A stretch of DNA of 64,000 nucleotides from Cardiocondyla obscurior (GCF_019399895.1 NC_091880.1:5022001-5086000), one strand, 5' to 3'; numbered from the stretch's first letter, positions 40,975-52,248 are shown. Translations and numbers: made by a program. The notes: generated by a model from the letters alone, not told the origin.

Positions 40975-43640
40975 ATAAAACACTCCGAATAGCCATATGG
41001 AATGCCAATGGACTGGCTCAACATGCTCTTGAAGTATCTACATTTGTGGAGCTTCACGACATTGACGTACTGCTAGTTGCAGAAACTCACTTTACTAACG
41101 AATCCTATATTCGATTAAGAGACTACGTGCTCTATCACACAATTCACCCTGATGGCAAAGCGCGAGGAGGAACAGCCATATTTATCAAACAGAAGATCAA
41201 ACATTATGAATTACAAGAATATAAAGCAAGGCATCTTCAGGCAACTACGATAAACATAATCGGAGAACGTGGGAATTTAGTTATATCAGCAGTCTATTGC
41301 CCACCCAGATATTTGAACTCTCAAAAACAATTCGAAGATTTCTTTAGTACACTTGGAGAACGATTTATAGTCGGAGGAGATTTCAACGCGAAGCATACGC
41401 ACTGGGGCTCTCGGTTGACCACCACTAAGGGGCGAGAACTCTTTAAAACTGCCGAAAAACACAAAATGAGCTTTATCTCGACCAGCAGTCCAACGTACTG
41501 GCCTTCTGATTCAAATAAAATTCCTGATCTTCTTGACCTTTTCGTAACCAGAGGAATAGGCGAAAACTATGTCGAAGTAAAAGGCTGTGATGAGCTATCA
41601 TCTGATCATACTCCAGTAATTTTAACAATAAATGCAATCTTTACCAGAACAATTAGGCAACCTGTCCTAACTAGTAAAAAAACGGACTGGGACTTATTCC
41701 GAGATAAACTAGAGGAAAAAATCAACCTTAGAATTCCACTTATAAATAATGAACAATTGGATGAAGCTGCCGAGCAGCTGACTAAAGCTATCCAACAAGC
41801 TGCTTGGGATGCTACGCCACCAACAACTGAAAAAGACATATGTAAATCAAATTATCCAATTGAAGTTAGAGAATTAGTGAAGGAGAAACGATTAGCTCGA
41901 AAAAGATGGCAAGAAACACGTGATCCGGAGGACAAGACTGTCGCTAATCGACTTAGCCAACAACTTAAACGTCTCCTTCATAAAGTCAAAAATGAAAATA
42001 TAAATTTCTATTTAAAAAATTTGACCAATTCTAAGGAATCCGAATATTCCCTCTGGAAGGCCACAAGAAAGCTGAAGAGGCCAAAAATTTATAATCCCCC
42101 AATCAGGAGAAGTGACAATACATGGGCTAGAGATAACAGAAGTAAAGCAGAGGCCTTTGCTGATCACTTGGAAAAAACGTTCCAACCAGTCGAAAACTTA
42201 GAAGATAATCGTGAAATCCAAATCGAATTAAACTCAGACGTAAGGAAAATCCAACCAATTTCAACTAAAGAAACCAAATGTACGATTGACAAGGATATGA
42301 ATTTGAAAAAGGCACCTGGATACGAGTTAATTACAGTGCGAATTCTTAAGGAACTATCTCAAAAGGCCATCAACTTTATAACATACTTATTCAATGCAGC
42401 AATAAGGTTGAAATATTTTCCATTGTCGTGGAAAGTAGCGCAGATTACAATGATTCCAAAGCCCGGTAAATCCGAAAATGAGATAGCATCTTATCGACCT
42501 ATATCTCTACTTCCAACAATTTCCAAACTGTTTGAAAAATTACTACTAAAACGAATCATTCCAATAATGGAACAAGCTCAACTCATACCTCAACATCAGT
42601 TTGGCTTTCGGAGGAATCACTCCACGATTGACCAAGTACATCGAGTAACACACATCATAGAAAAGGCTCTGGAAGAGGGAAAATATTGTCCTGCGGTGTT
42701 CCTTGACGTAGCGCAGGCATTCGACAAGGTGTGGCACGAGGGACTATGCTATAAGCTGAATCAAGTACTGCCTAGAGATTACTATCAGCTGTTAAAATCA
42801 TATCTTACAGGTAGACATTTCAGAATTAAACATGATGACGAATTCTCTAGTCTCAGACCTATACTCGCAGGAGTGCCGCAGGGCAGTGTCCTGGGCCCAA
42901 TGCTCTATCTGTTGTTCACTGCCGATATCCCTAGAAGAAATTCAGTCACAATAGCTACGTTTGCTGATGATACGGCAATTCTTTCTGCGAACAACTGCTT
43001 GGCTAAAGCAACGGAGAACTTGCAGTCAACGCTTGACGATATCTCCGAGTGGACAAAAAGATGGAAGATTAAAATTAACGAACTTAAATCTGTTCATGTG
43101 ATATATACTCTGAAAAAAACTCAATATCAACCGGTAGTAATTAACCAGCGAGTCGTCCCTCGAAATAATTCGGCGAGGTACCTGGGAATGATCTTGGATG
43201 CACGTCTTACATGGAAGGATCACATTCGAATCAAATGCACAGAAATCAAGCTAAAGCAAAGAAAGATGTACTGGTTGATTGGACGCAATTCCCAATTAGC
43301 TATAGATAACAAGCTATTACTCTATAACCAAATATTAAAACCAATTTGGACCTATGGTGCAGCTCTTTGGGGATGTGCGAGCCAAACCAATAGGAAAAAG
43401 ATACAAACTACTCAGAATCAAATTCTGCGAATTATAGTCGACGCCCCTTGGTATGTCAGGAACGACATTATACACGCTGACCTTGGTGTACCTACTGTAA
43501 ATAAAGTAATCCAGGAAATTGCGAGGAAGCATGAAAATCGATTACACAACCATCCTAACGAGGAGGCAATCCAATTGCTTGACAACAGTGAGGCTTTACG
43601 GAGACTCAAGAGAGTAAAGCCTTATGACCTACTGATTTAA
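40971..43640 (+). CDS. LINE ORF2, AP-endonuclease and reverse transcriptase
   Basis: 889 aa, the usual size for Jockey ORF2. Residues about 1-230 are an exonuclease-endonuclease-phosphatase fold: IWNANGL, AETH, GGDFNAKH and SSDHTPV supply the catalytic residues that nick target DNA. RT follows with SYRPISLLPTISKLFE, FLDVAQAFDKVWH, GVPQGSVLGPMLY and the catalytic TFADDTA (about residue 665), then a short C-terminal part. The start overlaps the ORF1 stop (ATGA at 40971-40974), suggesting coupled termination and reinitiation. Complete frame. Confidence 0.95.
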   Translation: MNKTLRIAIWNANGLAQHALEVSTFVELHDIDVLLVAETHFTNESYIRLRDYVLYHTIHPDGKARGGTAIFIKQKIKHYELQEYKARHLQATTINIIGERGNLVISAVYCPPRYLNSQKQFEDFFSTLGERFIVGGDFNAKHTHWGSRLTTTKGRELFKTAEKHKMSFISTSSPTYWPSDSNKIPDLLDLFVTRGIGENYVEVKGCDELSSDHTPVILTINAIFTRTIRQPVLTSKKTDWDLFRDKLEEKINLRIPLINNEQLDEAAEQLTKAIQQAAWDATPPTTEKDICKSNYPIEVRELVKEKRLARKRWQETRDPEDKTVANRLSQQLKRLLHKVKNENINFYLKNLTNSKESEYSLWKATRKLKRPKIYNPPIRRSDNTWARDNRSKAEAFADHLEKTFQPVENLEDNREIQIELNSDVRKIQPISTKETKCTIDKDMNLKKAPGYELITVRILKELSQKAINFITYLFNAAIRLKYFPLSWKVAQITMIPKPGKSENEIASYRPISLLPTISKLFEKLLLKRIIPIMEQAQLIPQHQFGFRRNHSTIDQVHRVTHIIEKALEEGKYCPAVFLDVAQAFDKVWHEGLCYKLNQVLPRDYYQLLKSYLTGRHFRIKHDDEFSSLRPILAGVPQGSVLGPMLYLLFTADIPRRNSVTIATFADDTAILSANNCLAKATENLQSTLDDISEWTKRWKIKINELKSVHVIYTLKKTQYQPVVINQRVVPRNNSARYLGMILDARLTWKDHIRIKCTEIKLKQRKMYWLIGRNSQLAIDNKLLLYNQILKPIWTYGAALWGCASQTNRKKIQTTQNQILRIIVDAPWYVRNDIIHADLGVPTVNKVIQEIARKHENRLHNHPNEEAIQLLDNSEALRRLKRVKPYDLLI

Positions 43641-43909
43641 TGTATTAATTTAATAATTCACACCCACGTGAAGCTGAACCGCAAGAGAACCCTCCCAATG
43701 GGGAGAACTTCTCGTAAACGATTTTTCGCTCATATGTACCACTAAATGTTCTTGCTGAACAGATTGTAGTAAATTGACTAAAAAAAAAAAAAAAAAAAAA
43801 AAAAATCGTAACTTAATAAAAATTCTAAGCTTTTATTTAAAAACGACTATTTTCGCCCTCCCTCACGGATCCCGAAGGACGGACCCCGTGCACCGGCCCC
43901 GGTGCAACA

Positions 43910-44005
43910 AGTGTTATATATATTTTTCCTTTTAAGATTAATAGTATATACTTATAATTAAGGATTATTAGTTTTTATAATTTGCAAACGTTTTGTAATT
44001 ATATT
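43910..44005. other. AT-rich spacer between Gypsy-1 LTR and ORF3
   Basis: Nothing recognised; probably the 3' part of the minus-strand errantivirus-like element. The first four bases, AGTG, would be the Gypsy-1 target copy. Confidence 0.4.
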
Positions 44006-44348
44006 TTAAGTTTGAACATTTTGCTGCGAAATAATTAAATCGCAAATTAAGTGATAAATCAATCGTTCGATTTCGTGATAATGTTGTATTACATAAGTAC
44101 GACAAGTATAACAGTCGATCGCTCGTCGCGTTTGAATAATTAACCGATAGCACCTACCACAGTGCATAGTAGTATGCTGTAAATTTCGTGAAATAGCATG
44201 AAACTGTCGAAAAGTTGTGTTCGGTCTGTCAGGAGCGCAAAATATATGCTCTGAAGTAGCGCACTGCGGGCACATTACCATGTAATTTTCAACTTGTATA
44301 TACCAAGCTGAGTGGCAAACTAAATTATATGCCGGCATTGCGTTAAAG

Positions 44349-44607
44349 TGTTCAGGAATAGAGTCTTGAATCAACGAACTCAAGCCCCCCCCTTTGTTAG
44401 TTATCTTAGATTTTGTTACCCGTGAGTCACGTATATCAATATTCGCGCTGCGTGACTTCTCGGCCGTTCTTTTGTAATCCTATCCTCATTATCTATTCCA
44501 TTGTTTTATTCCGTTCCGACCGCTCTACCAAGACGGATGTATTCTGTTAAATAAAACTCATATACTTATCAAGTTCTGCGGCTCTTTATTTACGAACCTT
44601 TTCAACA
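44349..44607 (+). repeat. Copia 5' LTR
   Basis: 259 bp, TGTTCAGGAATAGAG…CTTTTCAACA. Differs from the 3' LTR by about four substitutions and two one-base indels. Confidence 0.92.
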
Positions 44608-44622
44608 GGTTATGAGCCCAGG
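44608..44622 (+). promoter_or_regulatory. Copia primer-binding site (initiator-Met tRNA type)
   Basis: GGTTATGAGCCCAGG immediately after the LTR matches the internal initiator-methionine tRNA segment used by Copia elements. Confidence 0.85.
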
Positions 44623-47381
44623 TAATATACGCGAGTGTCGCGAAATTCATAACAAGCCAGTTAAACTGTTTGTGAGTGCGCTCAGTAGTGAAAATTATGG
44701 CAACGATGTCAAGTGCACAGAACATTGAAAAACTAGACGGTGCAAACTTTGAATCATGGAAACTCATGATGAAGAGTGTGCTGATCTGCAACGAATTGTG
44801 GCCCTACGCAAGTGGAGCGGTAGTAAAAACGGAACAGAATCAAACTGAGTGGACGACAAAGGATCAGAAGGCCTTGGCGCTGATAACCCTGAGTGTCAAG
44901 AGCAGTCAACTGAGCCATATCAAACGAGCCGAGTCAGCAAAGGAGGCATGGAACCTACTAGTACAACTATATGAGTCAAGGGGTCCCGTAAGGAAAGCCA
45001 GTTTATACAAAAAGCTTTACCGCATGCGAAAAGATTCGGCACAGAGCATGGCCGTCATACATTAGCTCTTTCTGTAACATTTCGGAAAAATTAAAAGAAG
45101 CAGGAATAGACATACCCGATGAGCTGCAATCTATAATGATTCTGAATTCTCTGCCTTCTGAATATGAAAACTTTTGTATTGCCATCGAATCACGTGATGC
45201 TATACCAAACGTAGAAGCTCTGAAGTCCAAACTGATAGAAGAGGAAGCGAGACAAAAAGAACGAGATGCCAATCACAGCACTCAAGAGGAAAACGACGCA
45301 TTAATCGCTAAAGACAAATTTAAATCATTTAATAAATATGTTAAGCAAAACCAGCGGGATTCTAAAAATAAATTAAAGTTTTCAGGAAAATGCTTTAAAT
45401 GCGACAAAGTAGGACACCGTGCAGCGGATTGCAAAAGCGAAAAGAGACAGACGCACAAAGCAAACGCGGAGGATGCGATGTCTGCGGCCGTACTCTCCTT
45501 GGAAGCGCATCACTCAAATGAATGGTGTCTGGACAGCGGAGCCACGCGTCATATGTGCAACGATCCGAAGAAGTTTCTTCAACTAACTGAAGACGCGGAC
45601 TGCCAAGTATTTACTGCAACCAACCAAAGCATGAGGCCAGCCGGAACAGGCACAGTAAAGCTAAGTGTAAAATCTAGAGAAAACGCAGTAAGCCATCTAA
45701 AATTACAAGATACCCTCTTAGTTCCTAAATTTCGGAACAATTTGCTTTCAATATCTTGCATGACGGACAACGATTATACCGTTGTATTTACTAAAGACTT
45801 TGCAGAAGTCAAGCGCAAAGATGGAACTGTGGCAATTAGAGCAAAGAGGCAAGGCCATTTATACGTTACGAGCCCCGCACATACGGATGCAAACAATGCC
45901 ACCGCACTGGACTCTACCACGGAAGATACAAAACAACTTAGATGGCACGAGAGATATGGACATCTGAACTATCAGGATCTCAATAAACTGAAACGAGAAG
46001 AAATGGTCCAAAATATGAGCATGGAGCCCATACGAGAAAAATTAAACTGTGAAGTATGCGACAAAGCGAAGATCCATCAATTACCGTATACCGAGTTGAC
46101 GAGCCACTCCAAAGAAAAACTCGGATTAATACATTCAGACATTTGTGGTCCCTTTAACGTTGAATCCATAGGAGGAGCGAAATATTTCGCAACATTTATA
46201 GACGATCACACAAGATATACGCAAGTAGTCATGCTAAAGAAGCGCTCAGACATTCTGAACGCCTTCAGGATTTATAAGAAAAGAGTTGAAAAAGAAACCG
46301 GTTGCCCAATCAAAAAGATCCGCACCGACAACGCCAAAGAATATGTATCAAGGGAATTCACCGAATATCTTGAAACTGAAGGTATTAGACGACAATTAAG
46401 TGTGGAATACACTCCACAACAAAACGGAATCGCCGAAAGAGCGAACCGCACTCTCGTGGAAATGGCTCGCTGCATGCTGATACAATCAAATCTACCAAAA
46501 AGCTTATGGGGCGAAGCGATAAACACAGCTACATTTATAAGAAATAGATGCCCATCAAGAAAACTTGGGAACATTACACCAACGGAAGCATGGACTGGCA
46601 CGAAACCATACGTAGGTTTCATGCGCATCTTTGGAAGCAAAGTAATCGCCTTGAACAAAGAAGGTAAACGCAATAAATTTGAACCCAAAGGAGAAGAGTA
46701 CATTTTAGTCGGATATTCTGAAGAATCAAAGGCTTATCGCCTCTGGAAACCGAAGACTAGAAAAGTTATTAAACGAAGAGATGTGCGTTTTCATGAAAAA
46801 TTAAGTAAAGAAAACAGGCGAACCAACGATTATTTTGAAGCACCTACAGATATCCTGGGAACCGTCGAGCAACACGCGAAGAAGGAAACACCACATTCAA
46901 CAGTCTCCAAGACTGAAAGGCAGGACATCAAAGAAGACAACACGGAAGATTATGCGACCTCACCGAAGGCGGAATCCTTCGAAAACGAAGGAATACGAGA
47001 TACTTACAAGCGAGGTCCCGGACGGCCTCGAGTCCAACGAACCGGCCGACCAGGAAGACCAAGAAAATTATTCCAAGAGGCAGCCAATCTTACCTACAAA
47101 AAGGATCTCGATGAACCCGACAGCGTAGAAGACATCTACAACAGGGAAGATAAGGATTTATGACTAGCAGCGATGGAAGATGAATATAATTCACTCATAC
47201 AAAATAATACATGGACGCTTGTGGAACGTCCGCAGGACGCTAGAATTTTATCCAATAGATGGGTATTTAAGTTAAAACGCAAGCAAAACGGAGAAATTGA
47301 CCGCTATAAAGCAAGACTGGTAGTACGCGGAAATGAGCAGCGAAAAGGAATAGACTTCGGAGAAGTTTTCTCACCCGTAGC

Positions 47382-47566
47382 TGTTGTATATTGGAGAAGA
47401 ATAAAGCACTTTATTAGAACGATTATTATTAAGATACAATTGGCACGATGGTCCAGGCGAGACTGAGACCTTACGCCGTAACAAAAGAGCTGATAGCAAA
47501 GCGTGCGTGACTAACTACTATTCTACTAGCATACATTGCGCATAAGCTTAAGCGTTAAACATTACA
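47382..47566 (-). repeat. Gypsy-3 LTR (left, 3' in element orientation)
   Basis: 185 bp, TGTTGTATATTGG…AAACATTACA. One base differs from the other LTR (GGAGAAG against GGAGGAG). Preceded by the target copy GTAGC at 47377-47381. Confidence 0.95.
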
Positions 47567-47584
47567 ATTTTCTCCCTTTCTTAT

Positions 47585-50500
47585 TTAGAGACATATTTTC
47601 TCTTTTAATCTGGTAGATCGACGCAATGGTTCCTTAGGTTCTATGTTTTTTGTTTCCGCATTTTTATTTATGGTTGGAAGAAAAGGAACAATTTGGTCTA
47701 CATGTCGTTTCCAGATTCTTCCATCTATAGTTTCAACTTTAAACGTTACTGGGGATAATTTTTGAACAATCTTACTTTCTAAACGCTTATTATTATATAT
47801 TCCATAGTCATTAACTAATACGGTATCGCCTATCTCGAAATTTACTTTACGTTTCCCATTTTTTTGTAATATTTGTTGCGCTTGTTTGTTTTGCACTTCA
47901 TTTATTACATCGGGTTTTAATAAATCAAATCTAGTTCTTAATTCGCGTTTATACATTAGATACGACGGTGTTCTTCCTGAAGTACAATGTTCGGTCGATC
48001 TATAGTCAATTAAAAAGAGATTGATGGTATCTTCAAGGGATTTCCCGCTGTTTAATAGTTTAGTGACTTTATCTTTGAATGATTCTACAAAATTTTCTGC
48101 TGCTCCGTTTGTTGCCGGATGATATGGTGCTGTGAATGTGTGTTTAATGCCATTATTTCTGCAAAATTCTTGAAATTCAAAGCTTGTGTATTGGGTACCG
48201 TTATCGGTGACTAAATGTCTTGGAATACCGAAGCGTGAGATTAACTTTTTGAAATTATCTATTACTTTTGAAGTTTGAGTATTTTGATGCATATCTATAA
48301 TTTCTGGCCACTTGGAGTAGGCATCGATAACTAACATGTACATATGGCCATGAAATGGACCTAAAAAGTCAGAGTGAATTCTGCTCCAGCATCTATCAGG
48401 GTATGGCCATGGTGTTAATGGAACGCTAGGAGGTTTCTTCCTTTCTTGTACACAAATTTTACATGCTGCTGCTACGTTTTCAATGTCACGATCGATATTG
48501 CACCACCATACATAGGATCGGGCCAGCATTTTCATTTTTACAATGCCTTGGTGGGATGCATGTATTTTTCGTAGTACTATTTGTTGTGCCGATTCCGGAA
48601 TTACTAATCGATATCCCCATAATAAACAATCCTTTTCGATATATAACTCATCGTGTTTGTTATGGAATTTTTTCTCGGCGTTACTTAATTCAGTTACGTT
48701 TGGCCACTCGCTTTTAACATATCTAATTACTTTACTTAATAGTTTATCGCGTTTGGTTTCTTTAGCTATATTTATCGACGCTAGTGACTGTAGTTCTTCG
48801 TTTACATAATTCAACGCATTAAAATCATGAGTAAAAATAGGCGTGGTATCATAGATAGGCAGTCGAGATAGCGCATCGCAATTGTTATCTTTAGATTTAA
48901 TATATTCGATTTTGTACGCGAATCTAGATAAAAAATAGGCCCATCTTTGTAGTTTACTTGCAGTTGTTAATGGAATTTCTTGTTTCGGTCCGAAAATAAA
49001 GACTAACGGCTTATGATCGGTGCGTAATATAATCTCTTTGCCATAAATATAATTGTAAAATTTCTTGAATCCGAATACGATGGCACTTGCCTCCTTTTCA
49101 ATGATAGCACGACTTAAATCTTTTTCTGGAATTACCTTAGACGCATACGCAACTGGTTTTTCGGTTCCGTCCTTATAACGGTGTGACAGTATTGCTGCTA
49201 ACCCGTATGAGGAGGCGTCACAAGTTAAAATTATTTCCTCATTCGGGTCAAAATGGGCTAATACTCGAGACGAAATTAATTCTTTTTTTACCCATTCGAA
49301 GGCATTATCGCATTCTTTTGTCCACTTAAATTCTTTTGATTTCGCGCAATCGTAAAGTGACTTTAATTTAGTTGCTCTATTTGGTAAAAATCTTGCATAA
49401 TAAGTAATAAGACCGATAAATGATTCTAATTGTTTCTTGTTAGCTGGAACCGGGGCTTCGATCATTGCGTTAATTTTCGTTTTTGACTTATGTAGGCCGT
49501 CTTTATCTATTACAAAACCAAGTATATCAAGTTTAGCTTTGAAAAAATCACATTTTTTAAGATTGACTTTAAAACTGCATTGTTCCAGTCGTTGAAAAAC
49601 TCGATGTAATGTTTGTAAATGCTCTTTATTAGTTTTACCGGTACAAAAAATATTGTCTAAATAAGGTATTACCCCATCTATTCCAGCCAAACATTGCTCA
49701 ATTTTTCGTTGGAAGTCCCCAGGCCCGGAAGAGATACCCTCAGTCATTTTTGTATATCTATACAGTCCTTTGTGTGTAATTATTGTTAGCAAATTACGAC
49801 TGCTCTCTTCGACAGGAATTTGCATATACGCATGCTCTAAATCTATTTGTGAAAAGGTCTGACCGTTACGTAAAGCCATAAAAATTTCATCTATTAATGG
49901 TATCGGATGTCTGTCTTTAACTAAATTCGGGTTAAGTGTAAGTTTAAAGTTACCGCAAATTCGTACCGATCCATCTGACTTTATTACCGGGACAATTGGC
50001 GTAGCCCATTCGCTAACATCTATTTTTTCTAAATGTTTAAGTTCCACAAGGCGGTTAATTTCATTTTCTACTTTTTTAGTTAATGCAAATGGCAAATGGC
50101 GAGCTTTTAATGCAACCGGTTGTGCATTTTCTTTTAATTGTAATTTAAGTGTGCCTTTATTATATAGTCCTGGCTCAGAGCCAAATAATTTAGGAAATTT
50201 TGCTGAGAATTGTGTTGTTAAATTTATAAAATCAACTTTATTACATTCATCGTTACTTGTTGGCAATTTTAATGGAAGGGGCCATAATCCAAAAACTTTA
50301 AGCCATTGTCTACCGATCAACATAGGTCCATCCCGTGATAGAACCCGCATTTTTAATATTTCTACGCGATTACCCAGTTGAACCTTTAAATTTTCTAATA
50401 CTCCCTCACATTCAAGTGGAATTTTACCGTAAGCGTTTAGTGGCCCAGTACTAGTTATAGTGCAATCCGGAAAATAATTATCTTTATCGCGTTTAGATAT

Positions 50501-51844
50501 AATTGCCGCAGAGGATCCCGAGTCTATTTCCATGTGGCAATTTTTATTATTAATAAGGACATCTAAAAACATCGGTTCCGCTATTATTTTAGATTTAACA
50601 GTATTAGTTGCGCTGCGCAAAGATAACTTAGTGTCCTTAATATTATAAAAGTCAGATTCGTTATCACTCGATGAATTCACATGTTGTACCGATGATTTCC
50701 GTGATGCCTTGCACATTGATGCCAGATGTCCTTTGCGTTTGCAGTTAGTACAGGTGCTGAAACGATGATAGCAATCCCGCGCCCAAAGATTTTGCCTTCC
50801 GCAACAGTAGCACGTGGAACGCCCCGGAACTTGAGAACGGGCGACGTTCCGTGAAGCTGGGTTTCCATCCGTTGAAATGCGAGAGCTGCCGATGTTAGAA
50901 AAATTCCGGCCTTTCTTATTACCACGATATGTTCCTCGATACGAGTTTCCTCCTCGCATTGGTCGCGATCTTCCTCTTTTTGCCGATTGAATAACGTTTA
51001 CACTTGAATTATCAGTTATCTTATTCGTTGATAAGGCATTCCTTTCCGCTTCTTCCATAGCTGCTGCAATTTTGTATGCTGAATCGAATGTTAATTTTTC
51101 CTCTCGAAATAATGCTTTCTTAATTGAATGGTCTTTTAGACCGCATACAAATTGATCTCGTAATGCTGTATTAGCGTTGTCAAATTCACAATTAATCGAC
51201 AAACTTTTTAAACGCGCCGAAAATTCTGCAACAGATTCCGTTGGTGATTGATGTGTTTTGTAAAATTTACAACGTTCCATTGTTTCAGATGGTTTGGGTA
51301 GTAAATGATTTTTCATTAATTTAGTGAGTTCAGCGAATGTTTTTTCACTGGGCTTCGCTGGGGCACACAAATCTCTAATCAATTTGTACGTTTCAGCTGA
51401 TATTTTTGTTAGAAGGACAGCTACTTGTTTATCGGCTGCTATATCGTTGGCCATGAAATATAATTCCAGTCGTTCCGTATACAGTTCCCAATCGTCTTTT
51501 CCTAAGTGGAACTCTAACTTTGACGTATTGGTTTCTCCAGTCATTGTGTGAGTGATCCTAGATCTTTCTCGAGAGGTGATATCTCTTATCTCGCTATCTG
51601 CACTGTCAACTTCCGTTGGGGTGATGACTATTGTGGGCTGTGCTTTTTCTTTGTCTGCTTTCACTTTATTAATATGTGTTCTTAACAATGTACGCAATTC
51701 TTCAATCAAAGCAGTTTCACTAAATGGTATTTTCAGATTTCGCAATATTTGTTGAAGCTGCGGCTTTGTCTGGTCTTGAATCCAGGCTGTCTTTGTAAGA
51801 TCTATTTGTTTGGTGCTCCTCCCGCTCGTGCTTGGTTGTGACAT
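47585..51844 (-). CDS. Gypsy-3 gag-pol, single intact ORF, RT active-site Asp replaced by Asn
   Basis: 1,419 aa polyprotein, no env. Gag is followed by CYCCGRQNLWARDC and CTNCKRKGHLASMC knuckles (about residues 345-385), protease with IDSGSSAA (about 440), RT with QIDLEHAYMQ, an active site reading YLDN where YxDD is expected (Asn codon at 49652-49654), RNase H with CDASSYGLAA, integrase with an HHCC region (HASHQG…CKIC) and D in IHSDFLGP, D in VTDNGTQY and E in AAENFVESF, and a basic tail (RRSTRLKEK). ATG at 51844, five codons into a Ser/Pro-rich start. The YLDN change should block catalysis unless it is an assembly error or compensated. Confidence 0.95.
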   Translation of the reverse strand: MSQPSTSGRSTKQIDLTKTAWIQDQTKPQLQQILRNLKIPFSETALIEELRTLLRTHINKVKADKEKAQPTIVITPTEVDSADSEIRDITSRERSRITHTMTGETNTSKLEFHLGKDDWELYTERLELYFMANDIAADKQVAVLLTKISAETYKLIRDLCAPAKPSEKTFAELTKLMKNHLLPKPSETMERCKFYKTHQSPTESVAEFSARLKSLSINCEFDNANTALRDQFVCGLKDHSIKKALFREEKLTFDSAYKIAAAMEEAERNALSTNKITDNSSVNVIQSAKRGRSRPMRGGNSYRGTYRGNKKGRNFSNIGSSRISTDGNPASRNVARSQVPGRSTCYCCGRQNLWARDCYHRFSTCTNCKRKGHLASMCKASRKSSVQHVNSSSDNESDFYNIKDTKLSLRSATNTVKSKIIAEPMFLDVLINNKNCHMEIDSGSSAAIISKRDKDNYFPDCTITSTGPLNAYGKIPLECEGVLENLKVQLGNRVEILKMRVLSRDGPMLIGRQWLKVFGLWPLPLKLPTSNDECNKVDFINLTTQFSAKFPKLFGSEPGLYNKGTLKLQLKENAQPVALKARHLPFALTKKVENEINRLVELKHLEKIDVSEWATPIVPVIKSDGSVRICGNFKLTLNPNLVKDRHPIPLIDEIFMALRNGQTFSQIDLEHAYMQIPVEESSRNLLTIITHKGLYRYTKMTEGISSGPGDFQRKIEQCLAGIDGVIPYLDNIFCTGKTNKEHLQTLHRVFQRLEQCSFKVNLKKCDFFKAKLDILGFVIDKDGLHKSKTKINAMIEAPVPANKKQLESFIGLITYYARFLPNRATKLKSLYDCAKSKEFKWTKECDNAFEWVKKELISSRVLAHFDPNEEIILTCDASSYGLAAILSHRYKDGTEKPVAYASKVIPEKDLSRAIIEKEASAIVFGFKKFYNYIYGKEIILRTDHKPLVFIFGPKQEIPLTTASKLQRWAYFLSRFAYKIEYIKSKDNNCDALSRLPIYDTTPIFTHDFNALNYVNEELQSLASINIAKETKRDKLLSKVIRYVKSEWPNVTELSNAEKKFHNKHDELYIEKDCLLWGYRLVIPESAQQIVLRKIHASHQGIVKMKMLARSYVWWCNIDRDIENVAAACKICVQERKKPPSVPLTPWPYPDRCWSRIHSDFLGPFHGHMYMLVIDAYSKWPEIIDMHQNTQTSKVIDNFKKLISRFGIPRHLVTDNGTQYTSFEFQEFCRNNGIKHTFTAPYHPATNGAAENFVESFKDKVTKLLNSGKSLEDTINLFLIDYRSTEHCTSGRTPSYLMYKRELRTRFDLLKPDVINEVQNKQAQQILQKNGKRKVNFEIGDTVLVNDYGIYNNKRLESKIVQKLSPVTFKVETIDGRIWKRHVDQIVPFLPTINKNAETKNIEPKEPLRRSTRLKEKICL

Positions 51845-52063
51845 TTAATGTAGTTTGAAATCGGTTGATTTGTATGTGGAAAACGATTGCGGTGTTATTA
51901 AACACGAACTGGTCCACTCGATAAGTTATTATGTAGAGAACGATTACAGTGTTATTAAACACTAATTGGTCCACTCGATATGCTTGACAACCTGCACGAT
52001 AGTCGGTGTCGTATACTTTAGAAAATAATACACATGTGAGTTCGTGGTTCCTCGTCGCCAGAT

Positions 52064-52248
52064 TGTTGTATATTGGAGGAGAATAAAGCACTTTATTAGA
52101 ACGATTATTATTAAGATACAATTGGCACGATGGTCCAGGCGAGACTGAGACCTTACGCCGTAACAAAAGAGCTGATAGCAAAGCGTGCGTGACTAACTAC
52201 TATTCTACTAGCATACATTGCGCATAAGCTTAAGCGTTAAACATTACA
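52064..52248 (-). repeat. Gypsy-3 LTR (right, 5' in element orientation)
   Basis: 185 bp, followed by the target copy GTAGC at 52249-52253. Confidence 0.95.

Larger units (their letters stand above)
39249..43804 (+). mobile_element. Full-length Jockey-like LINE
   Basis: 4,556 bp with a 139-bp 5' UTR (39249-39387), two intact overlapping ORFs, a ~135-bp 3' UTR and a 28-bp poly-A tail (43777-43804). A 12-bp target duplication ATCGTAACTTAA flanks it (39237-39248 and 43805-43816). No stops or frameshifts were seen, so it is young and perhaps still competent. Confidence 0.93.
1..43909 (+). mobile_element. Gypsy-1 LTR retrotransposon (errantivirus-like), 5' end outside window, heavily nested
   Basis: The parts that belong together are gag-pol at 1-3038, an env C-terminal half at 31254-32262, an env tail at 38671-38719, a purine-rich tract just before 38805 and an LTR starting TGTTGTAACCC at 38805 and ending GGTGCAACA at 43909. 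All share an A-rich codon style distinct from Gypsy-2. The RNase H, integrase and the first half of env are missing between 3038 and 31254, so DNA was lost as well as inserted. The 5' LTR would lie left of the window. That the two halves are one copy is inference from family resemblance, order and orientation. Confidence 0.75.
38805..43909 (+). repeat. Gypsy-1 3' LTR, split by a LINE
   Basis: 38805-39248 plus 43817-43909 form an LTR of about 540 bp, TGTTGTAACCC…GGTGCAACA. Its first and last ~20 bases match the Gypsy-2 LTRs (also GGACGGACCCC-GTGCACC near the end), while the middle is unrelated. The LINE sits between two copies of ATCGTAACTTAA. Confidence 0.88.
47382..52248 (-). mobile_element. 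Gypsy-3 LTR retrotransposon, young and full-length
   Basis: 4,867 bp with 185-bp LTRs differing at one position, a perfect 5-bp target duplication GTAGC (47377-47381 and 52249-52253), and one unbroken gag-pol ORF. A primer-site-like TGGCGACGAGGAACC follows the right LTR on the minus strand. It interrupts the Copia RT coding region. Confidence 0.96.
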
